Notes under the pieces: generated by a model
The model's database searches: none
Told to the model about the DNA's origin: nothing
The model's input: the letters and a program-made list of their open reading frames with translations, nothing else
Translations under genes and position numbers: made by a program
Part shown: positions 44,610 through 55,651 of the stretch, in pieces
Layout of the letters: every line of letters begins with the position of its first letter
Position numbering within the stretch: position 1 is the first letter of the stretch
Source: Micromonospora sp045209745
Lineage (GTDB): Bacteria > Actinomycetota > Actinomycetes > Mycobacteriales > Micromonosporaceae
DNA: 64,000 nucleotides
Direction: 5' to 3'
Assembly: GCF_045209745.1 (NCBI RefSeq)
Contig: NZ_CP109273.1
Coordinates: forward strand, 2,356,001 to 2,420,000

Positions 44610-45449
44610 GTGCACGAGCCAGGTGACGGTCCCGGCACACCAGCGCTCGGCCGGCACCGGTCGGCCGGCGGCTACCGCCGGGTGGTCGGCGTCCACCGTG
44701 CTCTTGGCGCAGGCGGCCCCTCCCGGGGTTACCTGCTCACCGTCGCACTGCTGGCTGGCACCGCGTCGATGCCCATCCTCGCCGCGATCAGCGTGGGCTC
44801 GGCCACCCCGGGCAGCACCGCACTGCCGGACAGCAGCACCCCGTTCATCCCCACTCCGTCGGTCGGGCCGGTGGTGATTCCGCTGCCGGTGACCAGCCAG
44901 CCGGCGCTCCCGCCGCGCACACCCAGTGTCGGCCCGACCAGCGGCTGGCTGCCCGCCGCTGGTCGGCGTACGCCGGGAGGGCCCGTTGCGGCCGACCAGA
45001 GGCCCGCCCAGCGGGTGACCTACCCGCCGCTGGCACCGAAGCCCACCCGGGGCACCTCGCCGGCCGTCCCCCCGCCGCCGCCGACCGACCCTGGCCCCGG
45101 CCCGACCAACCCGCCGGACCCGACCGACCCGCCGGACCCGGATCCGACGGACCCGGATCCGACGGACCCCGGCCCGACCCCGACCCTGACGCTGGACCCG
45201 ACGCCCACGCTGGATCCGACGCTGGGTCCCACGCCCACGCCGACGGACGCCTCGACTGCGACCGCCGTGCCGACCAGCACCCTGTCCGCGCCGGCCACCA
45301 CACCCGGGCCGACCGCCACCCCCGCTGCGCCGACCAGCGGGCCCAGCCGAGCAGTCCCGTCGCCTCGGCCCGTCGCTCCGACGCCCACGGTCGGACTGGC
45401 GCCGCCGGCCGGACCGACGCATTCCACGGTGTCCCCGGCGGTACGGTGA
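44610..45449 (+). CDS. Pro/Thr-rich secreted or membrane-anchored protein
   Basis: The 279-residue protein has one hydrophobic segment (about 38-62, GYLLTVALLAGTASMPILAAI) and then a Pro/Thr/Asp-rich tail with DPTDPPDPDPTDPDPTDP-type repeats. The start is GTG, with AAGGGGTGTG upstream. Such tails are typical of cell-wall spanning or O-glycosylated proteins. No domain is recognised. It is co-directional with the PAP2-like gene. Confidence 0.72.
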   Translation: MHEPGDGPGTPALGRHRSAGGYRRVVGVHRALGAGGPSRGYLLTVALLAGTASMPILAAISVGSATPGSTALPDSSTPFIPTPSVGPVVIPLPVTSQPALPPRTPSVGPTSGWLPAAGRRTPGGPVAADQRPAQRVTYPPLAPKPTRGTSPAVPPPPPTDPGPGPTNPPDPTDPPDPDPTDPDPTDPGPTPTLTLDPTPTLDPTLGPTPTPTDASTATAVPTSTLSAPATTPGPTATPAAPTSGPSRAVPSPRPVAPTPTVGLAPPAGPTHSTVSPAVR

Positions 45450-45514
45450 CGATCAGGCGCGGCCCATCCGGTGCCGGCGGTGTTCGGCGGTAGACGCGTA
45501 CCGGAGGGGGTGGC

Positions 45515-46138
45515 GTGGGCGGCGGTGCGGAACTCCGCCCGGTCACCACCCGGGCCGGCCCAGGGTTGCGGGTAGCCCGGCTGGTCACCGAGGTGACCGC
45601 ACCGGCCGTGCTCGTGTCGCTGCTGATCATCACCGTGAGCTGGCACAGCGCACGCCGCCCAGGTCAGGGCCTTGTCTGGGGTCTGCTCGCCACGCTCTTC
45701 GTCACCGGCATCCCGTTCGCCTACATCGTCGGCGGGGTACGCCGTGGTCGGCTCACCGACCACCATGTCGGCCGTCGGGACCAGCGCCGGGCGCCGCTGC
45801 TGGTCGGCCTCGGTTCGGTCGCGGCAGGGCTCGCGCTGCTCGCCGTGCTCGGTGCGCCCCGTCCGGTGCTGGCGCTGGCGGTGGCCGGGCTGGTCGGCCT
45901 CGTGGTCGCCGTGTCGGTGAGCCACTGGTGGAAGATCTCGATCCACTCGGCGGTGGCCGGCGGCACGCTGGTCATCCTGATGCTGACCTTCGGGGCCCTG
46001 CTGGTCGTCGCCGTGCCGCTGCTGGCGTTGGTCGGCTGGTCCAGGGTGCGGCTGAGGGACCACACGGTGCCGCAGGTGCTGGCCGGTGGTGTGCTCGGCG
46101 CGCTGATCGCCGCAGTGGTCTTCGGCCTGCTCCGCTAG
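45515..46138 (+). CDS. PAP2-like membrane protein
   Basis: The 207-residue, multi-helix protein has a degenerate PAP2 pattern: HWWKISIHSAVAGG resembles the SGH block, and GWSRVRLRDHTVPQVLAGG resembles the SRx5Hx3D block but has Gln where Asp is expected. It may be an inactive or divergent lipid phosphatase. The preceding gene ends 65 nt upstream. Confidence 0.75.
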   Translation: MGGGAELRPVTTRAGPGLRVARLVTEVTAPAVLVSLLIITVSWHSARRPGQGLVWGLLATLFVTGIPFAYIVGGVRRGRLTDHHVGRRDQRRAPLLVGLGSVAAGLALLAVLGAPRPVLALAVAGLVGLVVAVSVSHWWKISIHSAVAGGTLVILMLTFGALLVVAVPLLALVGWSRVRLRDHTVPQVLAGGVLGALIAAVVFGLLR

Positions 46139-46162
46139 GACACCGGCCCTGGGCGGGCCCGA

Positions 46163-46191
46163 GGGCCGGGCGGCGTGGTGCCGCCCGGCCC
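46163..46191. terminator. Bidirectional terminator
   Basis: A 12-bp perfect stem, GGGCCGGGCGGC (46163-46174) with its complement (46180-46191), and a 5-nt loop lie between convergent genes. Confidence 0.85.
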
Positions 46192-46199
46192 GGATGTCG

Positions 46200-47423
46200 T
46201 CAGGCCCCGTCGTCGGCGAGGCGGTGCCGGTTCGCCTCGATCCACGCGTCCAGCGCGGCCGGGTCGTCCGGGTCCACCCCGTCGGCCATCAGCTGCGCCA
46301 CCGCGGCGGTGGCCGCGCTGCGCCGCTCACCCGTCGAGTAGAGGCGGGCGAACTCCGGCACCATCTCCTCGATCGCCTCGTCGGTGCGCGTCGCCGCCGC
46401 CTCGGGCAGCCCGCGTTGGCGCGACGCGTACCGCGCCCAGGCGCGCAGCACCCGCGGCAGCATCGCCGCGTCGTCCATGTCCAGCACCGCGCGGCGGTGC
46501 ACCCAGTCGAGCAGGAAGAGCCCGGACACCGCGGGGCTCCAGCGCATCGGGTCCGCGTCGGGGAAGGTCGCCGAGTGGTCCAGCAGCAGGCTCAGGCAGA
46601 AGTGCAGCGACGCCAACTCCGGGCCGTCGACGGCGTCCAGCCCGAAACGGGTGGCCTCCGGCGAGGCCAGGAACCGTCGGACCTGGTCGGTGCGCTCGGC
46701 AGCGGAGAGCGGCTCGACCTCCGCCGGGACGGTCGGGTTGGCCGCGGTGGGCAGCATCGCCAGTCGGGCGCCGACCAGCGCCCGGTCGGTGGCGAGCGAG
46801 CCCTCGCCGGGCAATTCGCCCAGGTCATCAGTCACCGCGAGGTGGCGGGCCACCTCGCCGCGCAGCCGGGCCGGATTCTCGGAACGGAACCAGGTCAGCT
46901 CATCGTCGGCGCACATCTGTCGAACCTGGTCCAGGATTCGTTCCGCCGGCCCGCCCACGAAGATGTCCTTGGTGATCCCGATGTTGTGGTCCACCAGGGC
47001 CACCAGCGCGTGCTCGGAGCCGCCGGACGCGTCGTCGTAGGCGAAGGTGGCGAGGTAGGAGGTCTGGTCGCCGTACACATCGCCGTACGCCCAGGTGCCG
47101 GTGAGGTGCACCCGACCGAGCTGACCGGACCAGGCGGGCGCCTGGCTGGCCGGACGCACCCGCTCGGTGCCCACGGCGTCCGGGACGAGCGCGGCGAAGA
47201 CCTGCCGGATCGTGGTCGCCGCCGCGATCCGGCGGCGGGCGGTGGCAGCGAGGAACCCGGTGACGAACTCCCGTACGGCGGTGTCGCGGTCGGTCTCCGC
47301 GATTGCGTAGACACTGCCCAGCAGCGCGCTGCCGAGCATCTCGGCGTCGAGGGCGGACTCCAGCTTGGTCACGTCGCGTGCGGCGTGCAGCACCGCGTCG
47401 TAGGGGGTCTGAGGCGTGGCCAT
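46200..47423 (-). CDS. Uncharacterised protein, 407 residues
   Basis: A soluble, Ala/Asp/Glu-rich helical protein with no signal peptide or membrane segment. Recognisable stretches are AIAETDRDTAVREFVTGFLA, WSGQLGRVHLTGTWAYGDVYGDQTSYLATFAYDD and HALVALVDHNIGITKDIFVGG. I do not recognise a family. It lies 57 nt after the dynamin-like GTPase gene on the same strand, so it may belong to the same unit. Confidence 0.8.
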   Translation of the reverse strand: MATPQTPYDAVLHAARDVTKLESALDAEMLGSALLGSVYAIAETDRDTAVREFVTGFLAATARRRIAAATTIRQVFAALVPDAVGTERVRPASQAPAWSGQLGRVHLTGTWAYGDVYGDQTSYLATFAYDDASGGSEHALVALVDHNIGITKDIFVGGPAERILDQVRQMCADDELTWFRSENPARLRGEVARHLAVTDDLGELPGEGSLATDRALVGARLAMLPTAANPTVPAEVEPLSAAERTDQVRRFLASPEATRFGLDAVDGPELASLHFCLSLLLDHSATFPDADPMRWSPAVSGLFLLDWVHRRAVLDMDDAAMLPRVLRAWARYASRQRGLPEAAATRTDEAIEEMVPEFARLYSTGERRSAATAAVAQLMADGVDPDDPAALDAWIEANRHRLADDGA

Positions 47424-47480
47424 GCTCCGACCCTACGCCGCCACGGGGGTACGGAGAGCGGTAGCGAGCCGGGCGGGCCG

Positions 47481-49166
47481 TCAGCGGCGGGCGGCGTCCC
47501 GCAGCGCGTCGCGTGCCTGCGCGTACGAGCCGAGCACGATCCGCACCGGCGTCAGCACGTACTCCTCGCCCACCCGGGCGACCTTCGCCGTCAGCCGCTG
47601 CTCGGCGCGGTAACGGGCGCGGCGAGCGGCCCAGCGCACCACCGGCCGGGTCAGCGCCGCCACCAGCAGCCCGGCCAGCAGGCCGCCGAGAAGCAGCACG
47701 GTGGGCAGTGGCACCTGACCGACCATCGGGTTGTCCAGTGCGGGCAGGCCGAGCGCCCGCAGCGCGTAGCCGAGCACCAGCCAGCCCAGCCCGATCACGG
47801 CGGCCAGGGTGACCAACCACTGCACCCCGCCGACCACCCGCCACCACACCGGTCGACGACCAAGGCCGAGGTCGGTGCCGGCGATCGTGCGGTCCAGAGC
47901 GTCCGGCAGGTCGCCGAGGCGGGACCGGGCGGCGGAGGTCACCGCGCCGGGCCAGGCGGCGGGCAGGTCGGCGGCGGCCCGGTCGGCCACCGCGCGGATC
48001 GCGAGGCCGAGTGCCGAGCGCTGGGCAGCCGTCGGGTCCGGTACCGAGGTGGCCGCGACCAGGCTCTCCGCCGGGTCAGCCTGGTCGCCGGTCGGGCCGG
48101 GCAGGTGCAGCCGACGCAGCGGGTCGGGTCGCAACCGCCGCCAGCCCCGGACCACGGGCCAGCCGGTGGCCGCGCCGGCCCGGTGCCGGTACGCCTGCTC
48201 CACGGACGCGGTGACCGTGGGCACCCCGGCCGCCCCGGCCAACGCCCGGTTCAGTCCGTTGACGGCTGAGTCATCCGGCCCACCCGCCGGCCGGGCCGAG
48301 CCGACCAACTCGTCCAACCCGACGACAACCGTGTCGACGTCACCGGCGAGCCGGCGCAGCGCGGCCTGCCGCTCGGCGACCGTACGCTCCAGCGCGCTGC
48401 GCAGCCCGACCATCCCGGCCGGGTCGGTGGCGGTGGTGGACAGCAGGGGCACATCGGTCAGCCCGTCCGTGTCGAGCAGTCGGCGCAGGTCGTCCAGGAC
48501 CCGGGGCAACTCGGCCGGGGGCAGCCGGTCGGACTGGTTGAGCACGACAAGGGTGACGTCGCGGTGCCGGTGGAACTCGCGTAGGTAGCTGTCGTGGATG
48601 ACCCGATCGGCGTACTTCTGCGGGTCGACCACCCAGACCACCTGGTCGACCAGGCCGAGGAGACGGTCCACCTCAAGTCGGTGGGACCGCTGCACCGAGT
48701 CGAAGTCGGGCAGGTCGAGCAGGATCAGCCCGTGCAGCGCCGTCTCGTCGTCCGCGTCGAGGGCGCTCTCCCGGACGAAGCGGTGTCGGGGCAGCACGCC
48801 GATCCAGTCGAGCAGACGGTTGGCGCCCTCCAGGGCCCCCCACACGCAGGCGTGGGTGACGCCGGTGGTCGGCCGGCGGACACCGACCGGCGAGAGCTCC
48901 AGCTGGGCCAACGCGTTGAAGAGGCTGGACTTGCCACTGCCGGTGGCCCCGGCCAGGGCGACCACGGTGTGGTCCCGGGACAGCGCGAGCCGGGTGCCGG
49001 CCCGCTCGACCAGAGTGTGGGCGGGCACCAGCTCGGCGTCCGGCAGCAGGCCGTCCACCGCGGTCAGGAACCGGCGTACCGCGTCCAGTCGGGCGATCAG
49101 CGCGTCGGCGTCGACCCGCTGGTCCCCGCGGAACGCCTCGCGTACCCGGCCGGTGATCCCGGTCAC
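47481..49166 (-). CDS. Dynamin-like GTPase, second of a pair
   Basis: The 561-residue protein has a P-loop GALAGATGSGKSSLFNAL-type G1 (ALAGATGSGKSSLFNALAQL), a Thr switch, DLPDF G3 and NQSD G4. A helical middle region follows, then two adjacent membrane helices (about 440-470 and 486-510) near the C-terminus. Paired GTPases with C-terminal membrane helices resemble Streptomyces DynA/DynB, which stabilise Z-rings; orthology is untested. It overlaps the upstream GTPase gene by 4 nt. Confidence 0.86.
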   Translation of the reverse strand: MTGITGRVREAFRGDQRVDADALIARLDAVRRFLTAVDGLLPDAELVPAHTLVERAGTRLALSRDHTVVALAGATGSGKSSLFNALAQLELSPVGVRRPTTGVTHACVWGALEGANRLLDWIGVLPRHRFVRESALDADDETALHGLILLDLPDFDSVQRSHRLEVDRLLGLVDQVVWVVDPQKYADRVIHDSYLREFHRHRDVTLVVLNQSDRLPPAELPRVLDDLRRLLDTDGLTDVPLLSTTATDPAGMVGLRSALERTVAERQAALRRLAGDVDTVVVGLDELVGSARPAGGPDDSAVNGLNRALAGAAGVPTVTASVEQAYRHRAGAATGWPVVRGWRRLRPDPLRRLHLPGPTGDQADPAESLVAATSVPDPTAAQRSALGLAIRAVADRAAADLPAAWPGAVTSAARSRLGDLPDALDRTIAGTDLGLGRRPVWWRVVGGVQWLVTLAAVIGLGWLVLGYALRALGLPALDNPMVGQVPLPTVLLLGGLLAGLLVAALTRPVVRWAARRARYRAEQRLTAKVARVGEEYVLTPVRIVLGSYAQARDALRDAARR

Positions 49167-51040
49167 CGGGAGCCCTCCTCGTCGGCGGTCGGCCGGGTGT
49201 CGCCGCCAGCGGACAGGCCGCTGCGGTGCCGGGCCAGCTCGACCCGGCCGGCGGCCCGGCGCAGCCCGTCGCCGGCGTCCGCGGCGGGGCGGGCGTCGGC
49301 GGTGCGGCTCAAAAAGCGGTCGGCCTCCGCGCCGAGCAGCGTCCGCACCCGGTCCAGCAGGTCGGCGCGGGCCTTGTCGGCGAGGGTACGCACCGCCTGG
49401 TCGCCGAAGATCGCCTGGAGTACGGCCTGCGCGGCAACCGTGGTGCCGGCACCGGTGGCCACCTCCAGCCCGGTCGGGATGAAGGCGGTGGAGGCAAAGA
49501 CGGCGATCATCACGGCCAGCCCGGTGGCGTTGACCGCGTACGCGGCGGTGCGGGCCACGAACCGCTTGTCGGCGCCCTCGTCGCGGACCAGTTCCAGCAC
49601 CCCGCGCTGCCAGTCCCGGACCATTCGTTCGGCGCGTTCAGGTAGGTCGTCGCTCGGGTGGGCGAGCGCCGGGTCGAGCAGCCCAGCGCCCGCCGGGTGT
49701 GCCTTCCACCCGGTGTACGCGGATTCGGCGGCCTCCGCGGCCACTCCGCGTAGCAGCGTCACCAACTGCGACTCGATGGCGTTGCGCAGCTCGACGGCGG
49801 GGGCCGGCCGGCCGGTGACAGCGGCCACGACCCGGTCCCGGAGGCGGCCGATCCGTGCCTCCAGAGTGCGGAAGAACTCCCCGGTGCCGACGAACTCCTG
49901 CCAGCGGGCGAGCACCTCACCGCGGAGCAGGCGGCCGTCCTGAAGCCCCTGCTCGACGGTGCGCTCGGCACCCCGGTACGCGGTCCGGACCCGTTCGTCC
50001 AGCCCGTCGGCGGCGACGACCTGCTCGTCGGCGGCGTCGGCCAACTCCTCGACGGCGGGGTGGAGCGCGGCCAGCGCCCCGTCCAGCGTCTGCCGGACCA
50101 CCGCCGCCCGCGCGTCCGAATCGGCGGCCAACCGACCGAACCAGTCGGCCAACGATGCGGTCACCCCCTCGGGCAGCAGCCCCTGACCGTCGACCCAGGT
50201 CTCGGGCAGCACGAACAGCGGCGCCCGGCCGAGGTCCTGTTCGGCGAGCATCTCGGCCAGGTGCGCGGCGATCTCGTCGGTGGCCTCCGCGGGCACCCGG
50301 TCCAGCACCATGGCGATCACCGCGCCTCGCGCCCGGGCGCTGCGCAGCAGCTCCCAGGGCACCGCGTCGGCGTACCGGGCGGCGGTGGTGACGAAGAGCC
50401 AGAGATCGGCGGCGGCCAGCAACTGGGTGGCGAGCGCCCGGTTGGCGTCGACCACCGAGTCGATGTCGGGCGCGTCGAGGAAGGCCAGCCCGGCGGGCAG
50501 GGCCGGGGCGGTGACGAGGTGCAGAGCGCGCGGATCTTCGCTCGGCTCGGTGGTGCGGGTCAGCCCGGGCAGCAGGTCACCCTGCCGGAACCAGGCCGAG
50601 TCGGACGGGTTGCAGACCAGCACCGGGGAGCGGGTGGTCGGCCGGAGCACGCCAGCCGCGCTGACCCGGGCCTTGACCAGGCTGTTGACCAGGGTCGACT
50701 TGCCCGCGCCGGTCGAGCCGCCGACGACCACGAGCAGGGGGGCGTCCAGCCGGGCGAGCCGGGGCAGCAGGTAGTCGTCGAGCTGGTCGGTGAGGGCGGT
50801 GGCGGTGTGCCGGGCGGGGCCGGCAGAGGGCAGTGCGAGGGGATACCGGGTCGCGCCGATCGCCTCCCGGAGGCCCGACAGCGCACCGGAGAAGCTGCCG
50901 TCCCCGGTGGTGGCGGGCAACTTCCCCGCGGCGTCCGGCGGGCCGGTGCGGGCTGCGACGGCGGGCGCGCCGGAACGGGTGGCGGGATCGCCGTGCGTCG
51001 TCACCGCTAAAGCGTGCCCGACCGATGCAAGAGAAGACAA
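49163..51040 (-). CDS. Dynamin-like GTPase, first of a pair
   Basis: The protein is about 625 residues. It has a Thr/Ala-rich N-terminus, a GTPase domain with LVVVGGSTGAGKSTLVNSLV (G1), RPTTRSPVL (switch), DAPDID (G3) and LDRVP (G4-like). A long helical region and hydrophobic helices near 508-560 (AVMIAVFASTAFIPTGLEVATGAG) follow. The start is uncertain: TTG 51040 or GTG 51004, with no good ribosome site at either. It is divergent from dnaK across about 185-220 nt. Confidence 0.84.
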   Translation of the reverse strand: MSSLASVGHALAVTTHGDPATRSGAPAVAARTGPPDAAGKLPATTGDGSFSGALSGLREAIGATRYPLALPSAGPARHTATALTDQLDDYLLPRLARLDAPLLVVVGGSTGAGKSTLVNSLVKARVSAAGVLRPTTRSPVLVCNPSDSAWFRQGDLLPGLTRTTEPSEDPRALHLVTAPALPAGLAFLDAPDIDSVVDANRALATQLLAAADLWLFVTTAARYADAVPWELLRSARARGAVIAMVLDRVPAEATDEIAAHLAEMLAEQDLGRAPLFVLPETWVDGQGLLPEGVTASLADWFGRLAADSDARAAVVRQTLDGALAALHPAVEELADAADEQVVAADGLDERVRTAYRGAERTVEQGLQDGRLLRGEVLARWQEFVGTGEFFRTLEARIGRLRDRVVAAVTGRPAPAVELRNAIESQLVTLLRGVAAEAAESAYTGWKAHPAGAGLLDPALAHPSDDLPERAERMVRDWQRGVLELVRDEGADKRFVARTAAYAVNATGLAVMIAVFASTAFIPTGLEVATGAGTTVAAQAVLQAIFGDQAVRTLADKARADLLDRVRTLLGAEADRFLSRTADARPAADAGDGLRRAAGRVELARHRSGLSAGGDTRPTADEEGSR

Positions 51041-51087
51041 CCGGACGGTAATAACGGGTGGGTTGCGTCGGGTTGACTCAACTCAAC

Positions 51088-51116
51088 TTGACGATTCGCC
51101 AGGGCGTGGCACTATT
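51088..51116 (+). promoter_or_regulatory. Predicted dnaK promoter
   Basis: TTGACG (51088-51093) and ACTATT (51111-51116) are separated by 17 nt. The -10 box runs into the HspR operator that begins at 51115. Confidence 0.6.
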
Positions 51117-51133
51117 GAGTCAAGTTCACTCAA
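51115..51133 (+). promoter_or_regulatory. HAIR element (HspR operator) of the dnaK operon
   Basis: TTGAGT-N7-ACTCAA (51115-51120 and 51128-51133) is an exact inverted repeat with the 7-nt spacing of the HspR-associated inverted repeat. It overlaps the -10 region, consistent with repression by HspR, whose gene ends this operon. Confidence 0.88.
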
Positions 51134-51225
51134 CTTGTGGTGGGGCCCGCTGCGGGCGGCGCTCGCCAGGCAGCCCGCGGGCAATGCCCGTCACCTGCAC
51201 AACCTTACGAAGCGAGGAAGCGAAC

Positions 51226-53085
<1,860 letters not shown>

Positions 53086-53132
53086 CCATCGGCCTCCGAC
53101 ACGTATCCACGGCGAAGGGATGAGGTAGCCGC

Positions 53133-53891
53133 ATGACGCAGAAGCCGCGAGCCGCCGACCCGGGCGACACCGCGTCGGCGCCGGGTGGCTCCGCGCCCAC
53201 GGAGCCGACCACCGGCAACGGGGAGCGGGTCGTCATCCGCAACAACCGCAAGCTCGTCGACACCTCTGAGCCGGAGGGCGCCGCCGCCGACGCGGAGATC
53301 GGCGTGCCAGCCGAGGGCCTGGTCGAGGACGCCGAGGTCGTGGTCGACGAGATCGAGGTCGAGGTCAACTCCACCGACGGTCCGGAGTCGTCCGGTCCGC
53401 CGGTGGTGGACGCCCCGGCGCAGCCGGTGGACGGCGGCGGCACGGGCACCTCGCTCGGCGCCGAGTTGGAGGGGCTCCGGGCCGACCTGGACGAGCGGAC
53501 CAGGGATCTGCAGCGGGTGTCGGCGGAGTACGCCAACTACCGCAAGCGGGTCGATCGGGACCGCAACCTGGTGCAGGAGCAGGCGACCGGCTCGGTGCTG
53601 GCCGCGCTGCTGCCGATCCTGGACGACCTGGACCGGGCCCGGGAACATGGCGACCTGGTCGGGCCGTTCGGGGCGGTGGCGGAACAGCTCATCACCGCGC
53701 TCGGCAAGTTCGGCCTGAACGTCTTCGGCGAGGAGGGCGACCCGTTCGACCCGACCCGGCACGAGGCGGTCGCGCATCAGACCTCGGCCGAGGTCAGCGA
53801 GCCGACCTGCGTAACGGTCATGCGGCGCGGCTACCAGCTCGGTGAGCGGCTGTTGCGCCCCGCGCTGGTCGCGGTCGCGGACCCGGAATAG
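53133..53891 (+). CDS. grpE: Nucleotide exchange factor GrpE
   Basis: The 252-residue protein has an acidic disordered N-terminus of about 100 residues, a long coiled coil and the GrpE core (DLQRVSAEYANYRKRVDRDRN, LPILDDLDRAREHGDL, FNPTRHEAV-like FDPTRHEAVAHQ, RGYQLGERLLRPALVAVA). It exchanges ADP on DnaK. It starts 47 nt after dnaK. Confidence 0.97.
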   Translation: MTQKPRAADPGDTASAPGGSAPTEPTTGNGERVVIRNNRKLVDTSEPEGAAADAEIGVPAEGLVEDAEVVVDEIEVEVNSTDGPESSGPPVVDAPAQPVDGGGTGTSLGAELEGLRADLDERTRDLQRVSAEYANYRKRVDRDRNLVQEQATGSVLAALLPILDDLDRAREHGDLVGPFGAVAEQLITALGKFGLNVFGEEGDPFDPTRHEAVAHQTSAEVSEPTCVTVMRRGYQLGERLLRPALVAVADPE

Positions 53892-53905
53892 TGCGAGACA
53901 GTGAC

Positions 53906-53948
53906 CGGGCCGTTCCGCCCACCGCGCAGCGGTGGGCGGAACGGCCCG
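53906..53948 (+). other. 20-bp intercistronic hairpin between grpE and dnaJ
   Basis: The stem 53906-53925 pairs perfectly with 53929-53948 around a 3-nt loop (GCA). It occupies half of the 86-nt grpE-dnaJ gap and has no U-tract. It may cause partial termination, stabilise the upstream mRNA or be a processing site; which one is not known. Confidence 0.75.
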
Positions 53949-53977
53949 GGCCATGACGGTCGGAAGGGGGTGGACCG

Positions 53978-55153
53978 GTGAGTTCGAAGGACTGGATCGA
54001 AAAGGACTTCTACGCCGTGCTCGGCGTGGACAAGGCCGCCTCCGCGGATGACATCAAGAAGACGTACCGCAAGCTGGCCCGTGAGTCGCACCCGGACCAC
54101 AACCCGGGCGACCCGAAGGCCGAGGAGCGGTTCAAGGCCGCGTCCGAGGCGTACAACGTGCTGTCGGACGCCGGCCGCCGCCGCGAGTACGACGAGATGC
54201 GCTCGCTGTTCGGCTCGGGCGCGTTCCGGCGCAACGCCGGGGGCCAGCCGGGTGGCGTGCCGTTCGACGTCTCCGACATGTTCGGCGGCGGCGGGGGCGG
54301 CGACCGTCGCTTCGGAGGCACCGGCTTCCAGGACCTGTTCAGCTCGATCTTCACCGGCGGTCAGGCCGGTGGGCAGGCCGCACCGCGCGGTCCGGCCCGT
54401 GGCCGCGACGTCGAGACCGAAGTGGCGCTGGACTTCGGTGACGCGGTACGCGGGGTGACGCTGCCCCTGACGCTGCGCGCGCCCGGAGTCTGCGAAACCT
54501 GCCACGGCAACGGGGCCAAGCCGGGCACCCAGCCGCGTACCTGCCAGGTCTGCCACGGTGCTGGCGTGACCACCCGCAACCAGGGGTCGTTCAGCTTCTC
54601 CGAGCCGTGCCGCAACTGCCAGGGCGTCGGCACCGTGGTCGAGGAGAAGTGCCCGGAGTGCCAGGGCACCGGCGGCGTCACCAAGACCCGCACCATGAAC
54701 GTGCGAATCCCGGCCGGGGTGTCCGACGGTCAGCGCATCCGGCTGGCCGGGCGCGGTGAGCCAGGCGAGCGCGGCGGCCCGGCTGGTGATCTGTTCGTGC
54801 ACGTCAAGGTTCGGCCGGACGAGCTGTTTGGGCGTACCGGTGACGACCTGACGCTGACCGTGCCGGTCACCTTCGCGGAGGCCGTGCTCGGCACGGACCT
54901 GCGGGTGCCCACGCTCGACGGCGCGATGACCCTGCGGGTTCCGCCGGGGACGCCGAGCGGGCGGGTGCTGCGGGCCCGGGGCAAGGGTGTGGTCCGCCGC
55001 GACGGGCAGGCCGGTGACCTGCTGGTCACGTTGGACGTGGTGGTCCCGGCCCGGTTGTCGGACGAGGCGCGCACGGCGCTGGAGGCGTTCGCCGAGCAGA
55101 GCCCCCCGGCCGCTCGGGAACATCTCGACGCGCGGGTGCGTCGGGTCAGTTAG
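53978..55153 (+). CDS. dnaJ: Chaperone protein DnaJ (Hsp40)
   Basis: The 391-residue protein has an N-terminal J domain with HPD (about residue 43), a Gly/Phe-rich stretch, a four-repeat CxxCxGxG zinc domain (CETCHGNG, CQVCHGAG, CRNCQGVG, CPECQGTG) and a C-terminal substrate domain. It stimulates DnaK ATPase. The start is GTG 53978, with GGAAGGGGG upstream. Confidence 0.97.
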   Translation: MSSKDWIEKDFYAVLGVDKAASADDIKKTYRKLARESHPDHNPGDPKAEERFKAASEAYNVLSDAGRRREYDEMRSLFGSGAFRRNAGGQPGGVPFDVSDMFGGGGGGDRRFGGTGFQDLFSSIFTGGQAGGQAAPRGPARGRDVETEVALDFGDAVRGVTLPLTLRAPGVCETCHGNGAKPGTQPRTCQVCHGAGVTTRNQGSFSFSEPCRNCQGVGTVVEEKCPECQGTGGVTKTRTMNVRIPAGVSDGQRIRLAGRGEPGERGGPAGDLFVHVKVRPDELFGRTGDDLTLTVPVTFAEAVLGTDLRVPTLDGAMTLRVPPGTPSGRVLRARGKGVVRRDGQAGDLLVTLDVVVPARLSDEARTALEAFAEQSPPAAREHLDARVRRVS

Positions 55154-55183
55154 TCCGGTGGAATGGACGCGGAGGTGAGCGGG

Positions 55184-55624
55184 ATGTCGGGCGAGTTCCT
55201 CGGTTCGGGCGACCCTGCCTACGAGGCCAAGGTGCTGATGATCTCGGTTGCGGCCCGGATGGCGGGGATGCACCCACAGACCTTGCGCCAGTACGACCGG
55301 CTGGGGCTGGTGCAGCCCGGCCGGGCCGCTGGCGGCGGGCGTCGGTACAGCGTCCGCGACGTGGTGCTGCTGCGCGAGGTGCAGCGGCTCAGCCAGGACG
55401 ACGGGATCAACCTGGCCGGCGTCAAGCGGATCATCGGGCTGGAGCGGCTGCTGGAGCAGGCGCAGCAGCGGGTGGCCCGGCTGGAGGCCGAGCTGGACGC
55501 CGCGTACCGCCGGGTGGCCGAGCTGGAGTCGCTGGCCCGCTTCCCGGGCCGTGATCTGGTGCCGACCAACCGCACGTCCACCGCGCTGGTGGTCTGGCGA
55601 CCCGGCCGGACGCCCGATCGCTGA
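55184..55624 (+). CDS. hspR: Heat shock repressor HspR (MerR family)
   Basis: The protein is about 146 residues, with a MerR winged helix: VLMISVAARMAGMHPQTLRQYDRLGLVQP, then RRYSVRDVVLLREVQRLSQ and a coiled coil. HspR binds HAIR sequences and, with DnaK, represses this operon and clpB, and both operators are in the window. ATG 55184 is preferred because GGAGGTGA is 5 nt upstream; ATG 55163 would add seven residues. Confidence 0.95.
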   Translation: MSGEFLGSGDPAYEAKVLMISVAARMAGMHPQTLRQYDRLGLVQPGRAAGGGRRYSVRDVVLLREVQRLSQDDGINLAGVKRIIGLERLLEQAQQRVARLEAELDAAYRRVAELESLARFPGRDLVPTNRTSTALVVWRPGRTPDR

Positions 55625-55651
55625 CCTGCCACTCACCCGGATCTGTTTCCT

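Noticed and set aside
44261..44638. 125-residue minus-strand frame in the 524-nt gap
   Set aside because: No ribosome site, no recognisable fold and an AT-rich promoter-like composition; treated as noncoding.
46194..48269. 691-residue plus-strand frame
   Set aside because: Antisense of the 407-residue protein and the GTPase; no ribosome site or domain.
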